DNA of 49,362 bases, taken from positions 8,217-57,578 of the forward strand of contig NZ_JABXKM010000034.1 of NCBI RefSeq assembly GCF_017115025.1, in the 5' to 3' direction. This DNA is from Nostoc sp. NOS(2021). Lineage in GTDB: Bacteria; Cyanobacteriota; Cyanobacteriia; Cyanobacteriales; Nostocaceae. The notes under the pieces were generated by a model. It saw nothing but the letters and a program-made list of their open reading frames with translations. It ran no database searches and was not told the origin of the DNA. Each line of letters begins with the position of its first letter. Position 1 is the stretch's first letter. A program made the translations under genes and the position numbers. This document shows positions 1 to 9,011 of the stretch, piece by piece.

Positions 1-100
1 TTAATGAGTCTTTTAGCTCCATTAATGAGTCTTTGAACTCCATTAATGAGTCTTTTAGCTCCATTAATGAGTCTTTGAACTCCATTAATGAGTCTTTTAT
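1..100. repeat. 21-bp tandem repeat at window edge
   Basis: Four full 21-bp units and a partial fifth run from base 1. Each begins TTAATGAGTC. Two versions alternate, one ending TTTTAGCTCCA and the other TTTGAACTCCA, so the higher-order period is 42 bp. The array probably continues to the left of the window. There are no unique spacers, so it is not a CRISPR array. It lies downstream of the minus-strand helicase gene. Confidence 0.85.
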
Positions 101-126
101 ACTCGTGAATACGCAATTATGGCAAA

Positions 127-155
127 GTACAGACGTTGCATTACAACGTCTGTAC
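127..155. terminator. Hairpin downstream of the RecQ-like gene
   Basis: A perfect 11-bp stem (GTACAGACGTT at 127-137 pairs with AACGTCTGTAC at 145-155) closes a 7-base loop. It lies 55 bp past the stop of the minus-strand helicase gene. No strong U-tract follows on the minus strand, so it may be an interspersed REP-type hairpin and not a true terminator. Confidence 0.5.
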
Positions 156-210
156 ACACATCAAATTTCCACCAACAATCCTTAACCCAAGCATATTGGG
201 TGACAGCAGT

Positions 211-1653
211 TTAGTGGCAATTGTCGCAATGTCCGCAACGCCAGTTAGCTGCTTCTTTGTCAAAACCAAAGGCATTTAACAAAAACTGCCAACGACACTG
301 CTTTGTAGTTAGATATTGATGCATTTGTTTGGCAGCGTGTAATTGGGTCGGTGGCTGATTTGCCGCTTTTTGCCCAATAGTGTAATGAAAAGGATCAAGC
401 CAGTTTAACTGACCATTGCTGTGGAGTAAAGCTAAAGCGATCGCACCATCAGGAAATTGTCGCGTTACTGCATTTACTTCTCCCTGTTTCGGTAATTTTT
501 TCACAAGTTGCTGCGCTATTTGTTGTTGCGATCGCATTTGGTCGTGAAAAAACTCCTGTCTTTGCTTATCCTCTGGATCTAACCATCCCGTAGGTTCACT
601 CACTAAGGTTAACGCATCTGCCGGTTTCCCATCTCTTCCAGCCCGGCCAATTTCTTGCACATATTCAGATAACAAATGTGGCGCGTGAAAATGAATAACC
701 CACCTGACATTGCTTTTATTTATCCCCATACCAAAGGCGCAGGTACAAACCACAAATGGTATTTTACCACTTAACCAACTTGCTTCTACTTCACGGCGTT
801 CTGCTGCACCCAATCCCGCATGATAACTAGCTGTGGCATAACCCATGTCTGCTAACCATTCAGCTAAATCTTCACTATCTCGCCTAGTGCGAACATAAAT
901 TAATCCCGATTGTTGCGGTCTATTTTGAATAAACTTTAATAATTGTTGTTTCCTCCCTCGTGGTGTCCAAGCGATGCGAATGCTGAGATGCAAGTTAGGA
1001 CGGTAAGGATTCAAACGGAAAATCTCTGGTTGCTGTAATTGTAAAACTGTTTGAATAATTTTTTGGGCTAAGGGGTCAGCAGTAGCGGTAAAAGCGGCAA
1101 TGCTGATTTTTGTTCCTGGTGGTTTTGATTTTAGCAATGCAGGACGCACCGCCCCTAATCTGCGATAAGCTGGGCGAAAACTATCACCCCACTGCACTAA
1201 ACAATGGGCTTCATCTAAAATTAAGGCATTAATTTGCAATTGCGGCTGACATAATCTTTCCCAGACTGGCGCACTTAGCAAAGTTTCTGGCGATAAATAA
1301 AGTAATCTTAGCTGTTGACGTTCTAAAGCTTGCAGAGTTGCACGGCGTTGAGATGAAGACAATTCACTATGTAAAAGTGCTGCTTTCTGATGGCTTTGTT
1401 GTAGTTCCTGTACTTGATTTTCCATCAACGCCACCAAGGGCGAAACTACCAAAGTTAATCCTGTTTGTAGGAGTGCAGGAAGTTGAAAACAAATCGATTT
1501 TCCTCCACCTGTGGGCATAATAATCAGTGCATCTTTTTGTGCCAATAAACTGCTGACAATTTCTCCTTGTGGCGGACGGAAATCTTCATAACCCCAAATT
1601 TTTTGAAAAGCTGCGCGGACTTCTTGCCAAGATTTTGTTGTAGGCTGATTCAT
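211..1653 (-). CDS. recQ: RecQ-family ATP-dependent DNA helicase (short form)
   Basis: Superfamily 2 DNA helicase, 3'-5' unwinding in recombination and fork repair. Motif I (Walker A) PTGGGKS is at residues 54-60 and the DEAH box at 154-157, counted from the upstream TTG at 1674. It also has the helicase C motif with the QEIGRAGRDG signature typical of RecQ, and a C-terminal Cys cluster (C-G-H-C-D-N-C) matching the RecQ zinc-binding domain. At about 480 residues it is shorter than E. coli RecQ; it ends in the zinc module and shows no HRDC domain. The ATG at 1653 (MNQPTTK) is preferred to the TTG at 1674. It stands alone on the minus strand, so a general repair role is all that can be said. 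The family call is firm; the gene symbol less so, because cyanobacteria often carry several RecQ paralogues. Confidence 0.9.
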   Translation of the reverse strand: MNQPTTKSWQEVRAAFQKIWGYEDFRPPQGEIVSSLLAQKDALIIMPTGGGKSICFQLPALLQTGLTLVVSPLVALMENQVQELQQSHQKAALLHSELSSSQRRATLQALERQQLRLLYLSPETLLSAPVWERLCQPQLQINALILDEAHCLVQWGDSFRPAYRRLGAVRPALLKSKPPGTKISIAAFTATADPLAQKIIQTVLQLQQPEIFRLNPYRPNLHLSIRIAWTPRGRKQQLLKFIQNRPQQSGLIYVRTRRDSEDLAEWLADMGYATASYHAGLGAAERREVEASWLSGKIPFVVCTCAFGMGINKSNVRWVIHFHAPHLLSEYVQEIGRAGRDGKPADALTLVSEPTGWLDPEDKQRQEFFHDQMRSQQQIAQQLVKKLPKQGEVNAVTRQFPDGAIALALLHSNGQLNWLDPFHYTIGQKAANQPPTQLHAAKQMHQYLTTKQCRWQFLLNAFGFDKEAANWRCGHCDNCH

Positions 1654-1816
1654 AATCAATGGTAGATGTACCAATATCCTTGAACACTGAATATAGCCTC
1701 TCTTATCCAGCTAATGGTTCAGTAATTTCATCATCTTAGGTTGCAACGCACTGACTGCAAGAATCAATTAGAATTAATTATTACGCACCAACGTATTAAA
1801 TAGAATATTCAGCCAG

Positions 1817-2254
1817 ATGAACGAAGAATTAAAACATAGATTTTACATCAACACCGATAGATCTAAATTAGATATTCAAATGATTCATGATTTTTTACAA
1901 ACTTCCTATTGGGCTGAAAACATCCCATTAGTCCTTGTGGAAAAGTCAATAAAAAATTCTTTATGTTTTGGACTTTATGAAGGTAATCAACAAGTTGGCT
2001 TTGCGAGAGTCATCACTGATTATGCAACTTCTGCGTTGTTAAAAGATGTTTTTATTCTGGAGCCTTATCGAGGACAGGGTTTAGGAAAATGGTTTGTAGA
2101 ATATATTTTAGAATATCCAGAACTGCAAGAAGTTCAAAGGTGGATGTTAGGCACAAAAGATGCTCATGGACTTTATCGGCGTTATGGTTTTAAAAATTTG
2201 ACAGAGCCAGAAAAAATCATGATGCGTTTAAATTCTAATACTAATCAAGCATAA
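1817..2254 (+). CDS. GNAT-family N-acetyltransferase
   Basis: A 145-residue single-domain acetyltransferase. Acetyl-CoA motif A is visible as FILEPYRGQGLGKW around residues 87-100, with the preceding beta strand (LLKDVFI). The C-terminal YRRYGF is the usual motif B ending before the last strand. Substrate unknown; proteins of this look act on amines of small molecules or peptides. It is divergent from the RecQ-like gene upstream and convergent with the SnoaL-like gene downstream, so it is probably its own transcription unit. The start is an ATG with no better upstream candidate. The length is typical for the family. Confidence 0.85.
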   Translation: MNEELKHRFYINTDRSKLDIQMIHDFLQTSYWAENIPLVLVEKSIKNSLCFGLYEGNQQVGFARVITDYATSALLKDVFILEPYRGQGLGKWFVEYILEYPELQEVQRWMLGTKDAHGLYRRYGFKNLTEPEKIMMRLNSNTNQA

Positions 2255-2366
2255 GCAATTTCTAAATTGGCAAAGCCTATGTAAACCAGTTTCACTCGAT
2301 AAGCGCTCCCGGTTATTTACTAAAAGCGCTGATCAAGCAAACTATTTGACTACGGCAAAATAAAAA

Positions 2367-3047
2367 TTAGTGACTCTTCTGATTTTGGGAATGAAAGGGA
2401 CAACCACCTGCCGTTAATTTCTGAAGAAAGGCATTATTATCAAAGTAATGCTCTAAAGACTCAATCTTCAAATCATCAGTCACGCGAGCAATACTAACTC
2501 CTACCATTTCTATTGTTTCCCCTGTAGGTGCATAGTCTTTATAGGAACCATTAAATGTTCCCCAATGTCGCCACTTAAAGGTAACATTAGGCGGGCCCGA
2601 AAGGATTTCTGTCAATTCCCAAAGGAAGCCATTAGGAAAGGCTGTATGAAAAAGTTCAAATGAAGTTTCAAAGGTTTCTGTTTCAGAGCTATACTGCTCA
2701 CTTTCACCGAGAAAGAGGTTATAAGTACCTTGCTGGGCGACATCCTGAGCAGTGTATTGTTGCCCCCCATTGCTACTCATTTTAAACTTATCAGTAACAA
2801 TCGAAAGCCACTGTTGAGGATTAGATTTATGAGAAGCTTCCATCTCAAAAGTTCGGACTAAGTTTTGGGCGATCGCTTCTAAAGAACCTTCTAGATGCTG
2901 AAATTTGCTTTCTTGATGAAGAAATTCATTGGTGTAAGAATAATCCGGGCGTTTTCCTTCTCGCCACTGTACTTGTTCATCATCAGCAATGACTATATCT
3001 CTATCTTGTACCCAGAGCGGTAATTCTGGAGTTTTTTCGCTACTCAT
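2367..3047 (-). CDS. SnoaL/NTF2-like fold protein
   Basis: A 226-residue soluble protein with no signal peptide or membrane segment. The middle looks like an NTF2-like/SnoaL cone-shaped barrel: a helical start (LEAIAQNLVRTFEME), a central strand pattern with FKWRHWGTFNGSYKDYAPTG and a late EHYFDNNAFLQKL helix, as in polyketide cyclase-like or 'ester cyclase' proteins. The first 50 residues are polar and unassigned. The C-terminus carries GGCPFHS, a short Cys-His motif that is not a standard part of this fold. No enzyme partner lies nearby, so the substrate cannot be inferred. It could equally be a binding protein and not an enzyme. Confidence 0.6.
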   Translation of the reverse strand: MSSEKTPELPLWVQDRDIVIADDEQVQWREGKRPDYSYTNEFLHQESKFQHLEGSLEAIAQNLVRTFEMEASHKSNPQQWLSIVTDKFKMSSNGGQQYTAQDVAQQGTYNLFLGESEQYSSETETFETSFELFHTAFPNGFLWELTEILSGPPNVTFKWRHWGTFNGSYKDYAPTGETIEMVGVSIARVTDDLKIESLEHYFDNNAFLQKLTAGGCPFHSQNQKSH

Positions 3048-3190
3048 GCAAGCTAACTGACTATAAAGATCATTTCTTAGAATAAAATTTTATGGATATG
3101 AGGTAAATCTAAAAATCTAAAAAAGTAAACAATATTCATAATGAACTCAATAGACTTGACTTTTTGCCAAAATTAAAATATCAGCAAAAA

Positions 3191-3226
3191 GAACCACAGA
3201 TAAACATCAATGTTTATCTGTGGTTC
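3191..3226 (-). terminator. Rho-independent terminator of leuA
   Basis: A perfect 17-bp inverted repeat (GAACCACAGATAAACAT and its complement) with a 2-base centre lies just past the leuA stop. Read on the minus strand it is followed by TTTTT at 3190-3186, the usual U-tract. The other side also has a T-run (GTTTTT), so it could work in both directions and shield the convergent side. Confidence 0.85.
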
Positions 3227-3234
3227 GATTGTTT

Positions 3235-4839
3235 TTACACTTTCTGTGCAGATACTTCCTCTTGCTTTTCTTGACTTTGCAATGCAGAATACAACCGATT
3301 CAGCGCATTTACATAAGCTTGCGCGGATGCCACAATGATATCTGTGTTCGCCGCATGACCAGAAAATACCCTAGATTCATAACGTAAACGAATCGTCACT
3401 TCTCCAAGGGCATCAATACCACCTGTTACTGACTGCACAGAAAACTCAATTAACTCGTTGGGCACATTCACCACACGATTGATGGCTTTGTAAACTGCAT
3501 CCACTGGCCCAGTACCGATCGCAGCATCGGTTAATTCTTCACCATTTGGGGTACGCAGGGTAACTGTAGCGGTGGGACGGGCGTTGCTACCACATGAAAC
3601 TTGCACTAACTCTACCCGGAACAAATCGGGTGCTTGTTGGATTTCATCGTTAACGATCGCTTCCAAATCCCAATCAGAAATTTCTTTCTTTTTATCTGCT
3701 ACGTCTTTGAATCTGACGAATGCTTTATTTAATTCAGTATCCGACAGTTCAAAGCCCAATTCTTTTAACCGAGTGCGAAAAGCATTTCTCCCGGAATGTT
3801 TACCCAAAACTATTTGATTGTCTGTCAAGCCAATCAATTTGGCATCCATAATTTCGTAGGTGAGCCTGTTTTTTAACACACCATCTTGGTGAATCCCAGA
3901 CTCATGGGCAAAAGCATTCGCCCCAACGATCGCTTTATTTGCTTGTACTAACATTCCCGTCAAATTAGAAACTAAGCGTGAAGTTTTGTAAATTTGGCGG
4001 GTGTCGATATTTGTTAGGGATTCTTGAGAATCTACTGGTCTTCCCAAGTAGGGGTTAAAATATTGCCGTCGGACATGCAACGCCATCACCAATTCTTCTA
4101 GTGATGCATTTCCGGCACGTTCGCCAATCCCATTGATTGTACATTCTAGTTGCCGTGCGCCATTTTTGACGGCTTCTAAAAAGTTAGCAACTGCCAAGCC
4201 TAAATCATTATGACCATGAACGGAAATAATCGCTTGGTCAATATTGGGGACATTTTCGATAATTCCCTTAATGATGGCTCCAAATTCGCTAGGGGTGGTG
4301 TAACCCACAGTATCGGGAATGTTAACTGTTGTTGCACCAGCTGCGATCGCTCCCTCTAAAACTTGATAAAGAAATTCTGGATCGGTACGGGCCGCATCCA
4401 TTGGCGAAAATTCTACATCTGTCATGAAGGACTTGGCATAAGCTACCATTTCTTGGGCGATCGCTAGCACTTCTGCCCGTGACTTTCGCAACTGATACTC
4501 TAAATGAATATCAGAAGTGGAAATAAATGTGTGAATTCTGGCGTTAACTGCTGGTTTTAAGGCTTCGGCGGCCGCTTCAATATCTGCTTTAATCGCTCTT
4601 GCTAAACTGCAAATTACCGGGCCATTTTCTGTCCCGACAATTTTGGCAATCTTGCTGACTGCTTCAAAATCTCCGGGACTGGCATAGGCAAAGCCTGCCT
4701 CAATTATATCCACGCCCAGACGCGCCAGTTGCTTGGCAATAACTAGCTTTTCGTCTATATTCAGAGTTGCTCCTGGACACTGCTCTCCATCTCGCAATGT
4801 CGTATCAAAAATGATGATTCGATCTGTTTTGTTTGTCAT
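3235..4839 (-). CDS. leuA: 2-isopropylmalate synthase
   Basis: Catalyses the first committed step of leucine synthesis: acetyl-CoA plus 2-oxoisovalerate gives 2-isopropylmalate. The N-terminal TIM barrel starts with the DRE-TIM motif [14 protein letters not shown]. The metal-binding [14 protein letters not shown] follows in the middle, then the family signature [14 protein letters not shown]. The C-terminal third is the LeuA regulatory domain that binds leucine in homologues. At 534 residues it has the normal length of the long bacterial form. A strong terminator follows the stop. The gene lies 95 bp behind the minus-strand NYN gene, so co-transcription is possible. No leader peptide or attenuator was recognised upstream. 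Confidence 0.97.
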   Translation of the reverse strand: MTNKTDRIIIFDTTLRDGEQCPGATLNIDEKLVIAKQLARLGVDIIEAGFAYASPGDFEAVSKIAKIVGTENGPVICSLARAIKADIEAAAEALKPAVNARIHTFISTSDIHLEYQLRKSRAEVLAIAQEMVAYAKSFMTDVEFSPMDAARTDPEFLYQVLEGAIAAGATTVNIPDTVGYTTPSEFGAIIKGIIENVPNIDQAIISVHGHNDLGLAVANFLEAVKNGARQLECTINGIGERAGNASLEELVMALHVRRQYFNPYLGRPVDSQESLTNIDTRQIYKTSRLVSNLTGMLVQANKAIVGANAFAHESGIHQDGVLKNRLTYEIMDAKLIGLTDNQIVLGKHSGRNAFRTRLKELGFELSDTELNKAFVRFKDVADKKKEISDWDLEAIVNDEIQQAPDLFRVELVQVSCGSNARPTATVTLRTPNGEELTDAAIGTGPVDAVYKAINRVVNVPNELIEFSVQSVTGGIDALGEVTIRLRYESRVFSGHAANTDIIVASAQAYVNALNRLYSALQSQEKQEEVSAQKV

Positions 4840-4934
4840 TTGCGGTTTGTTGTTTAGTTTCTACTTGTGGCTCAATATATCTTCAACCTTAGTTTTTCTT
4901 TTACTCTTACCTTTGTAAATAATTGCTAAGACTA

Positions 4935-5456
4935 CTAACCTTCGGTTTTTTCTATTTGTTCTCTGATATCATTTAAATCTATATATCTATCAGTAGCATT
5001 CCGTAGCTCTCTAGCGATCATTCCTTCTGTTGATACTACCGTAATATGTGTATTTTTTGAGCGTAATAGTTCGATTGCTCTTTCAAAATCTCCATCGCCA
5101 CTGAATAATACTACTCGGTCATACTGGTCTACGGTATTAAACATATCTACAACAATTTCAATATCTAAATTCGCTTTTTGCGAGTAACGACCAGACGTAT
5201 CATCATAATATTCTTTAAGAATTTTAGTTCTGACTGTATATCCCAGACTAATTAGAGCATCTCTAAAACCTCGCTGATCTTGTGGGTCTTTTAAGCCAGT
5301 GTACCAGAATGCATTAATTAATGTTGTTTCTGATTGCTCGTGTTTGAAGTATTCTAAGACTCGCCGAGGGTCAAAAAACCAGCCATTTTTTTGTTGAGCA
5401 TAGAACATATTGTTTCCGTCTACAAAAATAGACAGACGATTCATTGGAGAACCCAT
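4935..5456 (-). CDS. NYN-domain protein of the LabA/DUF88 family
   Basis: A 173-residue PIN-like nuclease-fold protein. The acidic residues expected for the NYN metal site are present: FVDGNN near the N-terminus, DIEIVVDM in the middle and FSGDGDF before the last third. LabA, the Synechococcus relative, takes part in circadian output and negative feedback on kaiBC; many other members are presumed RNases. This copy matches the family in length and motif order, but being the clock protein itself cannot be shown. ATGs occur at 5456 and 5444; both give an intact domain. It lies upstream of leuA on the same strand. Confidence 0.85.
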   Translation of the reverse strand: MGSPMNRLSIFVDGNNMFYAQQKNGWFFDPRRVLEYFKHEQSETTLINAFWYTGLKDPQDQRGFRDALISLGYTVRTKILKEYYDDTSGRYSQKANLDIEIVVDMFNTVDQYDRVVLFSGDGDFERAIELLRSKNTHITVVSTEGMIARELRNATDRYIDLNDIREQIEKTEG

Positions 5457-6197
5457 ACAAATTTACACCTAATAATATAAATGAATTTAGATGGAACAAT
5501 AGATTATAGCAATTATTAAATGACAAGTTTGCTAATATCTATAAAGTAGCTCTTCATCTATAGCTTTTATCCTACCTCTTTCAAGGCATAAAAACGGCTG
5601 CAACATTGGAGTTGAGATACTGGATGCTAAACCTTATTCACCTCCGGCACTGCAAGAGCTACCCTGTGATCAAAATCTACCAATAAAATTGACTGAGTAA
5701 CAGCATTCATCACTGTATAACCCTAAATTTTACTCCTAAAGAGGTATAGCATAGGCTTAGGGTAGGATATAAGTTAATGCCTATCTATAGGTAAAGCTTT
5801 CAGTATCACGAGACGCTTTGTGGGGAGTACCAATATTGCGCCAGAGACAGAAGACGGACTTGGGACAGCTTCTGGTATAGCACCCAGTTAGGAGCGTACC
5901 TGTTGGTTAGGTTAGGGTAAAATCTCGCTGCAACCAAATGCACAGGCAGAGTATATCCGGCTCTGATCTGTGGGACAATCACTCTTTTGTAACTCACTCA
6001 ACATAAAAAGAATAAGTTAGGTAGTGCTTGAGTAGGAATCTCTTGGGGGCTAGCTCTGCCAATAAAAGTTTGTTGATGAATAGAAGATGCTTTACAAATG
6101 TATAAGATTGTCATTTAAGTCTTATTTGAATGTGCTTGTACTAAAACGTGGTCTGAATAAATAAAAGTGTTGGACTTAAATCAATCAGTAACACGAT
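5457..6197. other. Intergenic gap without a convincing gene
   Basis: About 740 bp between the divergent NYN and CHASE2 kinase genes. It must carry both promoters. The sequence is AT-rich. Around 5780-5830 it has degenerate copies of short repeat words seen elsewhere between genes. A 63-codon minus-strand reading frame at 5806-5997 has no recognisable domain and falls in repeat-like sequence. No tRNA or riboswitch was recognised. Confidence 0.6.
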
Positions 6198-8570
6198 ATG
6201 GCAGAAGAACCTACATCTACCTTAACTAAAAACTATGTCTCTGCTGCCAATAGACTGTCAAGTAAACCGACAAAAGTAACTTCGACAGCATCGGCTCGTC
6301 AGTCCAAGTGGATGGTTCGCTTAGGTCATCTCCTCGCTGGTGCTTGGGTAATCGGGGCAGCACTGCTGAGTGCTTCTGGTGGGGAATTGGTTCAATTGAG
6401 CGAAAATCAGGCGCTTTCTGACTTTTTTCAACTGCGTGGGCCGATTGTACCTCCAGAAGACATCGTAATTTTAGCAATAGACGATCAGTCAATATCAGTT
6501 CCCGAACAGTACTATAAAACAGATCCGAAACAGTATGCCTACCTAGAAACACTGAAATCTTATCCTTATCAACGTGCTGCATATGCCCAGGTAATCACAA
6601 AGTTAATCAAAGCAGGTGTCCGCTCTGTAGCGGTAGATGTCGTTTTTGACACGCAAAGTAGTTATGGAGCTACTGACGATCGCCAACTCCAGGCAGTATT
6701 GCAAAAATATGGCAGCAAAGTTACTTTAGCAGCCGTCTACGAAAATTCCCAGACGCACCAAGGGTCTTTCATGCAACTGATAGACCCACAACAGATGTTT
6801 CGTACCGGCTTAGTGTCCATTGGCTCAGTTAATTTCCCCGTGGAGGTGGATGGTAAAGTTCATCGATTGGCGAGTGAGTTTTCTCAGTTGTTACCTGAAG
6901 ATAATTTGATCGAGAAGCTACCCTCTTTTGATGAAGCAGCGCTCAGAGCAGCACAAGTAAATTATCTCCGACCAAAGGGCGATCGCATTTATTTTTGGGG
7001 ATCTGCGGGTACATTTGAGCAAATACCCTTTTGGCATGTACTCGACCCGGAAAACTGGAACACCTATTTGCAGCAGGGAAAGGTGTTCAAAAACAAGATC
7101 GTGCTGATTGGTGCAACAGATAAGTTAAACAATGATTATTATCCAGTTGCTGCTAGCAAGAGCAATAAACCGATGTCGGGCGTGGAAATTCACGCCAATG
7201 CGATCGCCACTTTGATGTCAGGTAAAGCGATCGCCCCAGGAATTAGCAGCCTACCATTGCGGGGTTTGTTTGTGCTAATTCTAGTTTGCAGTACAGCCTT
7301 GATCATTAGCAGACGCAAGCGTAGTATCAATAGATTTCTATATAGCCTCGCTCTGTCTGGTACTTGGGTAGGAATTAGCTATGGGTTATTTGTCTATGGT
7401 CAGTTAATTTTTCCGACTACAGTACCAGCGATCGCGATCGCGATGATCGGAGTTTGCTACCTGGGAACCTCATTAGTGAGAGAAAGCATCAGAAAACGCC
7501 AATTAGTAGACATTTTTCAGAAGTATAAAACTTCCGCCGTTGTCCAAGAGATTATCAGCCAACAAGATGACTTCCAAGGACTAATCCAGCAACGAGATTT
7601 AGCCTTATCAGGGAAAGTCCTGGCTCGACGCTACAAAATTGTCAAAGTTCTCGGTTCCGGTGGATTCAGCGAAACCTACATTGCCGAAGATACCCAACGT
7701 CCTAGTAATCCGCGATGTGTTGTCAAGCAACTAAAACCAGCCAACACCAAACCAGAAGGATTGCAAATTGCTAGACGTTTTTTTAACTCAGAAGCGCAAA
7801 CACTAGAAAAATTGGGAATACACGCTCAAATCCCTCAACTTTTGGCGTATTTTGAAGAAGATGAAGAATTTTATTTAGTGCAAGAACAGATAATTGGTCA
7901 TCCTTTAAATCAGGAACTCCCAGCAGGTAGAGCAATTGATGAAATTGCAGTGATCAAAATTGTCAGGGACTTATTGCAAACATTAACATTTGTCCATCAA
8001 AACAACGTGATTCATCGGGATATTAAGCCCAGCAATATTATCCGGCGACACTCAGACGGTAAACTGGTACTGATTGACTTTGGAGCTGTCAAAGAAGTCA
8101 GCACAAAACAGCTTGATCGTCAAGAGCAAATCCCCTTCACCATTGGCATTGGTACTCAGGGTTACGCACCAAGTGAGCAATGTTTTGGGCGTCCACACTA
8201 CAGTAGTGATATCTATGCAGTCGGCATGGTTGGGATTAAAGCCTTGACTGGTATAGCACCCCGTGAGCTAGATAGAGATGCTGATGGGGAGATCAAATGG
8301 TGCGATGCCTACGGCGGTAAACTACGCACGCAAGTGAGCCATGCCCTAGCGAAGATTCTCAGTAAAATGGTGCTGGATGACTTCAAACAGCGATATCAGT
8401 CTGCATCAGAGGCTCTTGAGGCTATTGAAGCTCTTGAAGTTCTGGACAATTCGGTAAATCATGAAAGTAGACATCCCATATCACAAGATGACTCATTAAT
8501 GAATACTTTAGACGATTTAGGCAATGCCACAAAATCTTGCTCAGAACCGTCCTCAGAAACTCCTTATTAG
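6198..8570 (+). CDS. CHASE2 sensor / serine-threonine protein kinase fusion
   Basis: A membrane receptor kinase of 790 residues. One N-terminal membrane helix (about 38-60) leads into an extracytoplasmic CHASE2 sensor (about 65-340, with DIVILAIDDQSI and the late GVEIHANAIATL). Two to three closely spaced membrane helices follow (about 345-425). The cytoplasmic Hanks-type kinase runs from about 476 to 735. Its glycine loop is VLGSGGFSETY, the catalytic loop HRDIKPSNII (near 605) and the metal loop DFG (near 627). All catalytic residues look intact. The last 50 residues are low-complexity and polar. The domain order is a well-known cyanobacterial combination; the signal sensed is unknown. No phosphatase or target gene lies beside it. 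Confidence 0.93.
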   Translation: MAEEPTSTLTKNYVSAANRLSSKPTKVTSTASARQSKWMVRLGHLLAGAWVIGAALLSASGGELVQLSENQALSDFFQLRGPIVPPEDIVILAIDDQSISVPEQYYKTDPKQYAYLETLKSYPYQRAAYAQVITKLIKAGVRSVAVDVVFDTQSSYGATDDRQLQAVLQKYGSKVTLAAVYENSQTHQGSFMQLIDPQQMFRTGLVSIGSVNFPVEVDGKVHRLASEFSQLLPEDNLIEKLPSFDEAALRAAQVNYLRPKGDRIYFWGSAGTFEQIPFWHVLDPENWNTYLQQGKVFKNKIVLIGATDKLNNDYYPVAASKSNKPMSGVEIHANAIATLMSGKAIAPGISSLPLRGLFVLILVCSTALIISRRKRSINRFLYSLALSGTWVGISYGLFVYGQLIFPTTVPAIAIAMIGVCYLGTSLVRESIRKRQLVDIFQKYKTSAVVQEIISQQDDFQGLIQQRDLALSGKVLARRYKIVKVLGSGGFSETYIAEDTQRPSNPRCVVKQLKPANTKPEGLQIARRFFNSEAQTLEKLGIHAQIPQLLAYFEEDEEFYLVQEQIIGHPLNQELPAGRAIDEIAVIKIVRDLLQTLTFVHQNNVIHRDIKPSNIIRRHSDGKLVLIDFGAVKEVSTKQLDRQEQIPFTIGIGTQGYAPSEQCFGRPHYSSDIYAVGMVGIKALTGIAPRELDRDADGEIKWCDAYGGKLRTQVSHALAKILSKMVLDDFKQRYQSASEALEAIEALEVLDNSVNHESRHPISQDDSLMNTLDDLGNATKSCSEPSSETPY

Positions 8571-8896
8571 ATATAAAAGGAATAGCGATCGCTCGATTAT
8601 TGCTAAGTTATATTACACTTTGTGGGAAAAAAGCATCTTGTCTATTTTATAAGAGGTAGATGTTTGCGATGCCTATGGTGGGCGGGTATGCGATCGCACT
8701 TTTGATCCAAAGCATATAAATATAGCGGCTGCCATAATGGTTAGAACAAGTCTGCTATGGATAGCTGTGACAGCCACTCTCTTAGGATTTGCGAATGTCC
8801 TAAGCTGTCTGTCCACTGCTATAACAGCCTAATCTTAAGTTACAATCTCACCTAAGACTAAAATAGTTATGGAAAAACACCCTTGTAAATAAATCT
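8571..8896. other. Intergenic gap with short repeat words
   Basis: The 326-bp stretch carries a degenerate cyanobacterial interspersed repeat (GCGATGCCTATGGTGGGCGG near 8667) next to a HIP1 octamer, and a small hairpin: CTTAGGA at 8781-8787 pairs with TCCTAAG at 8798-8804. No gene is visible. Confidence 0.5.
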
Positions 8897-8962
8897 ATGA
8901 ATGTGTTCTTAAATCCAGAGATAGAGCAATTCATCCAAACTAAGATTGAAAGTGGTAAGTAT
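8897..8962 (+). pseudogene. ParD-like antitoxin remnant
   Basis: The first 22 codons read MNVFLNPEIEQFIQTKIESG followed by KY, an almost textbook start of a ParD/CC2985-type ribbon-helix-helix antitoxin. After that the frame no longer resembles the family; the expected A-S-x-x-E-V helix is missing. The open frame runs on to 9109, overlapping the 3' end of the converging glycosyltransferase gene by about 100 bp. No ParE toxin gene follows. This is best read as a truncated or frameshifted remnant, although a short expressed peptide cannot be excluded. Confidence 0.6.
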
Positions 8963-9011
8963 GCCATTTATGCCAGACATGAATTAGCCTTGCAGGATCT
9001 TATTATAGCGG

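Noticed and set aside
1..100. CRISPR-like appearance of the 21-bp repeats
   Set aside because: Units are directly adjacent without unique spacers, and no cas gene is in the window.
5806..5997. 63-codon minus-strand frame
   Set aside because: Lies in repeat-like sequence, has no domain, and no ribosome site was seen.
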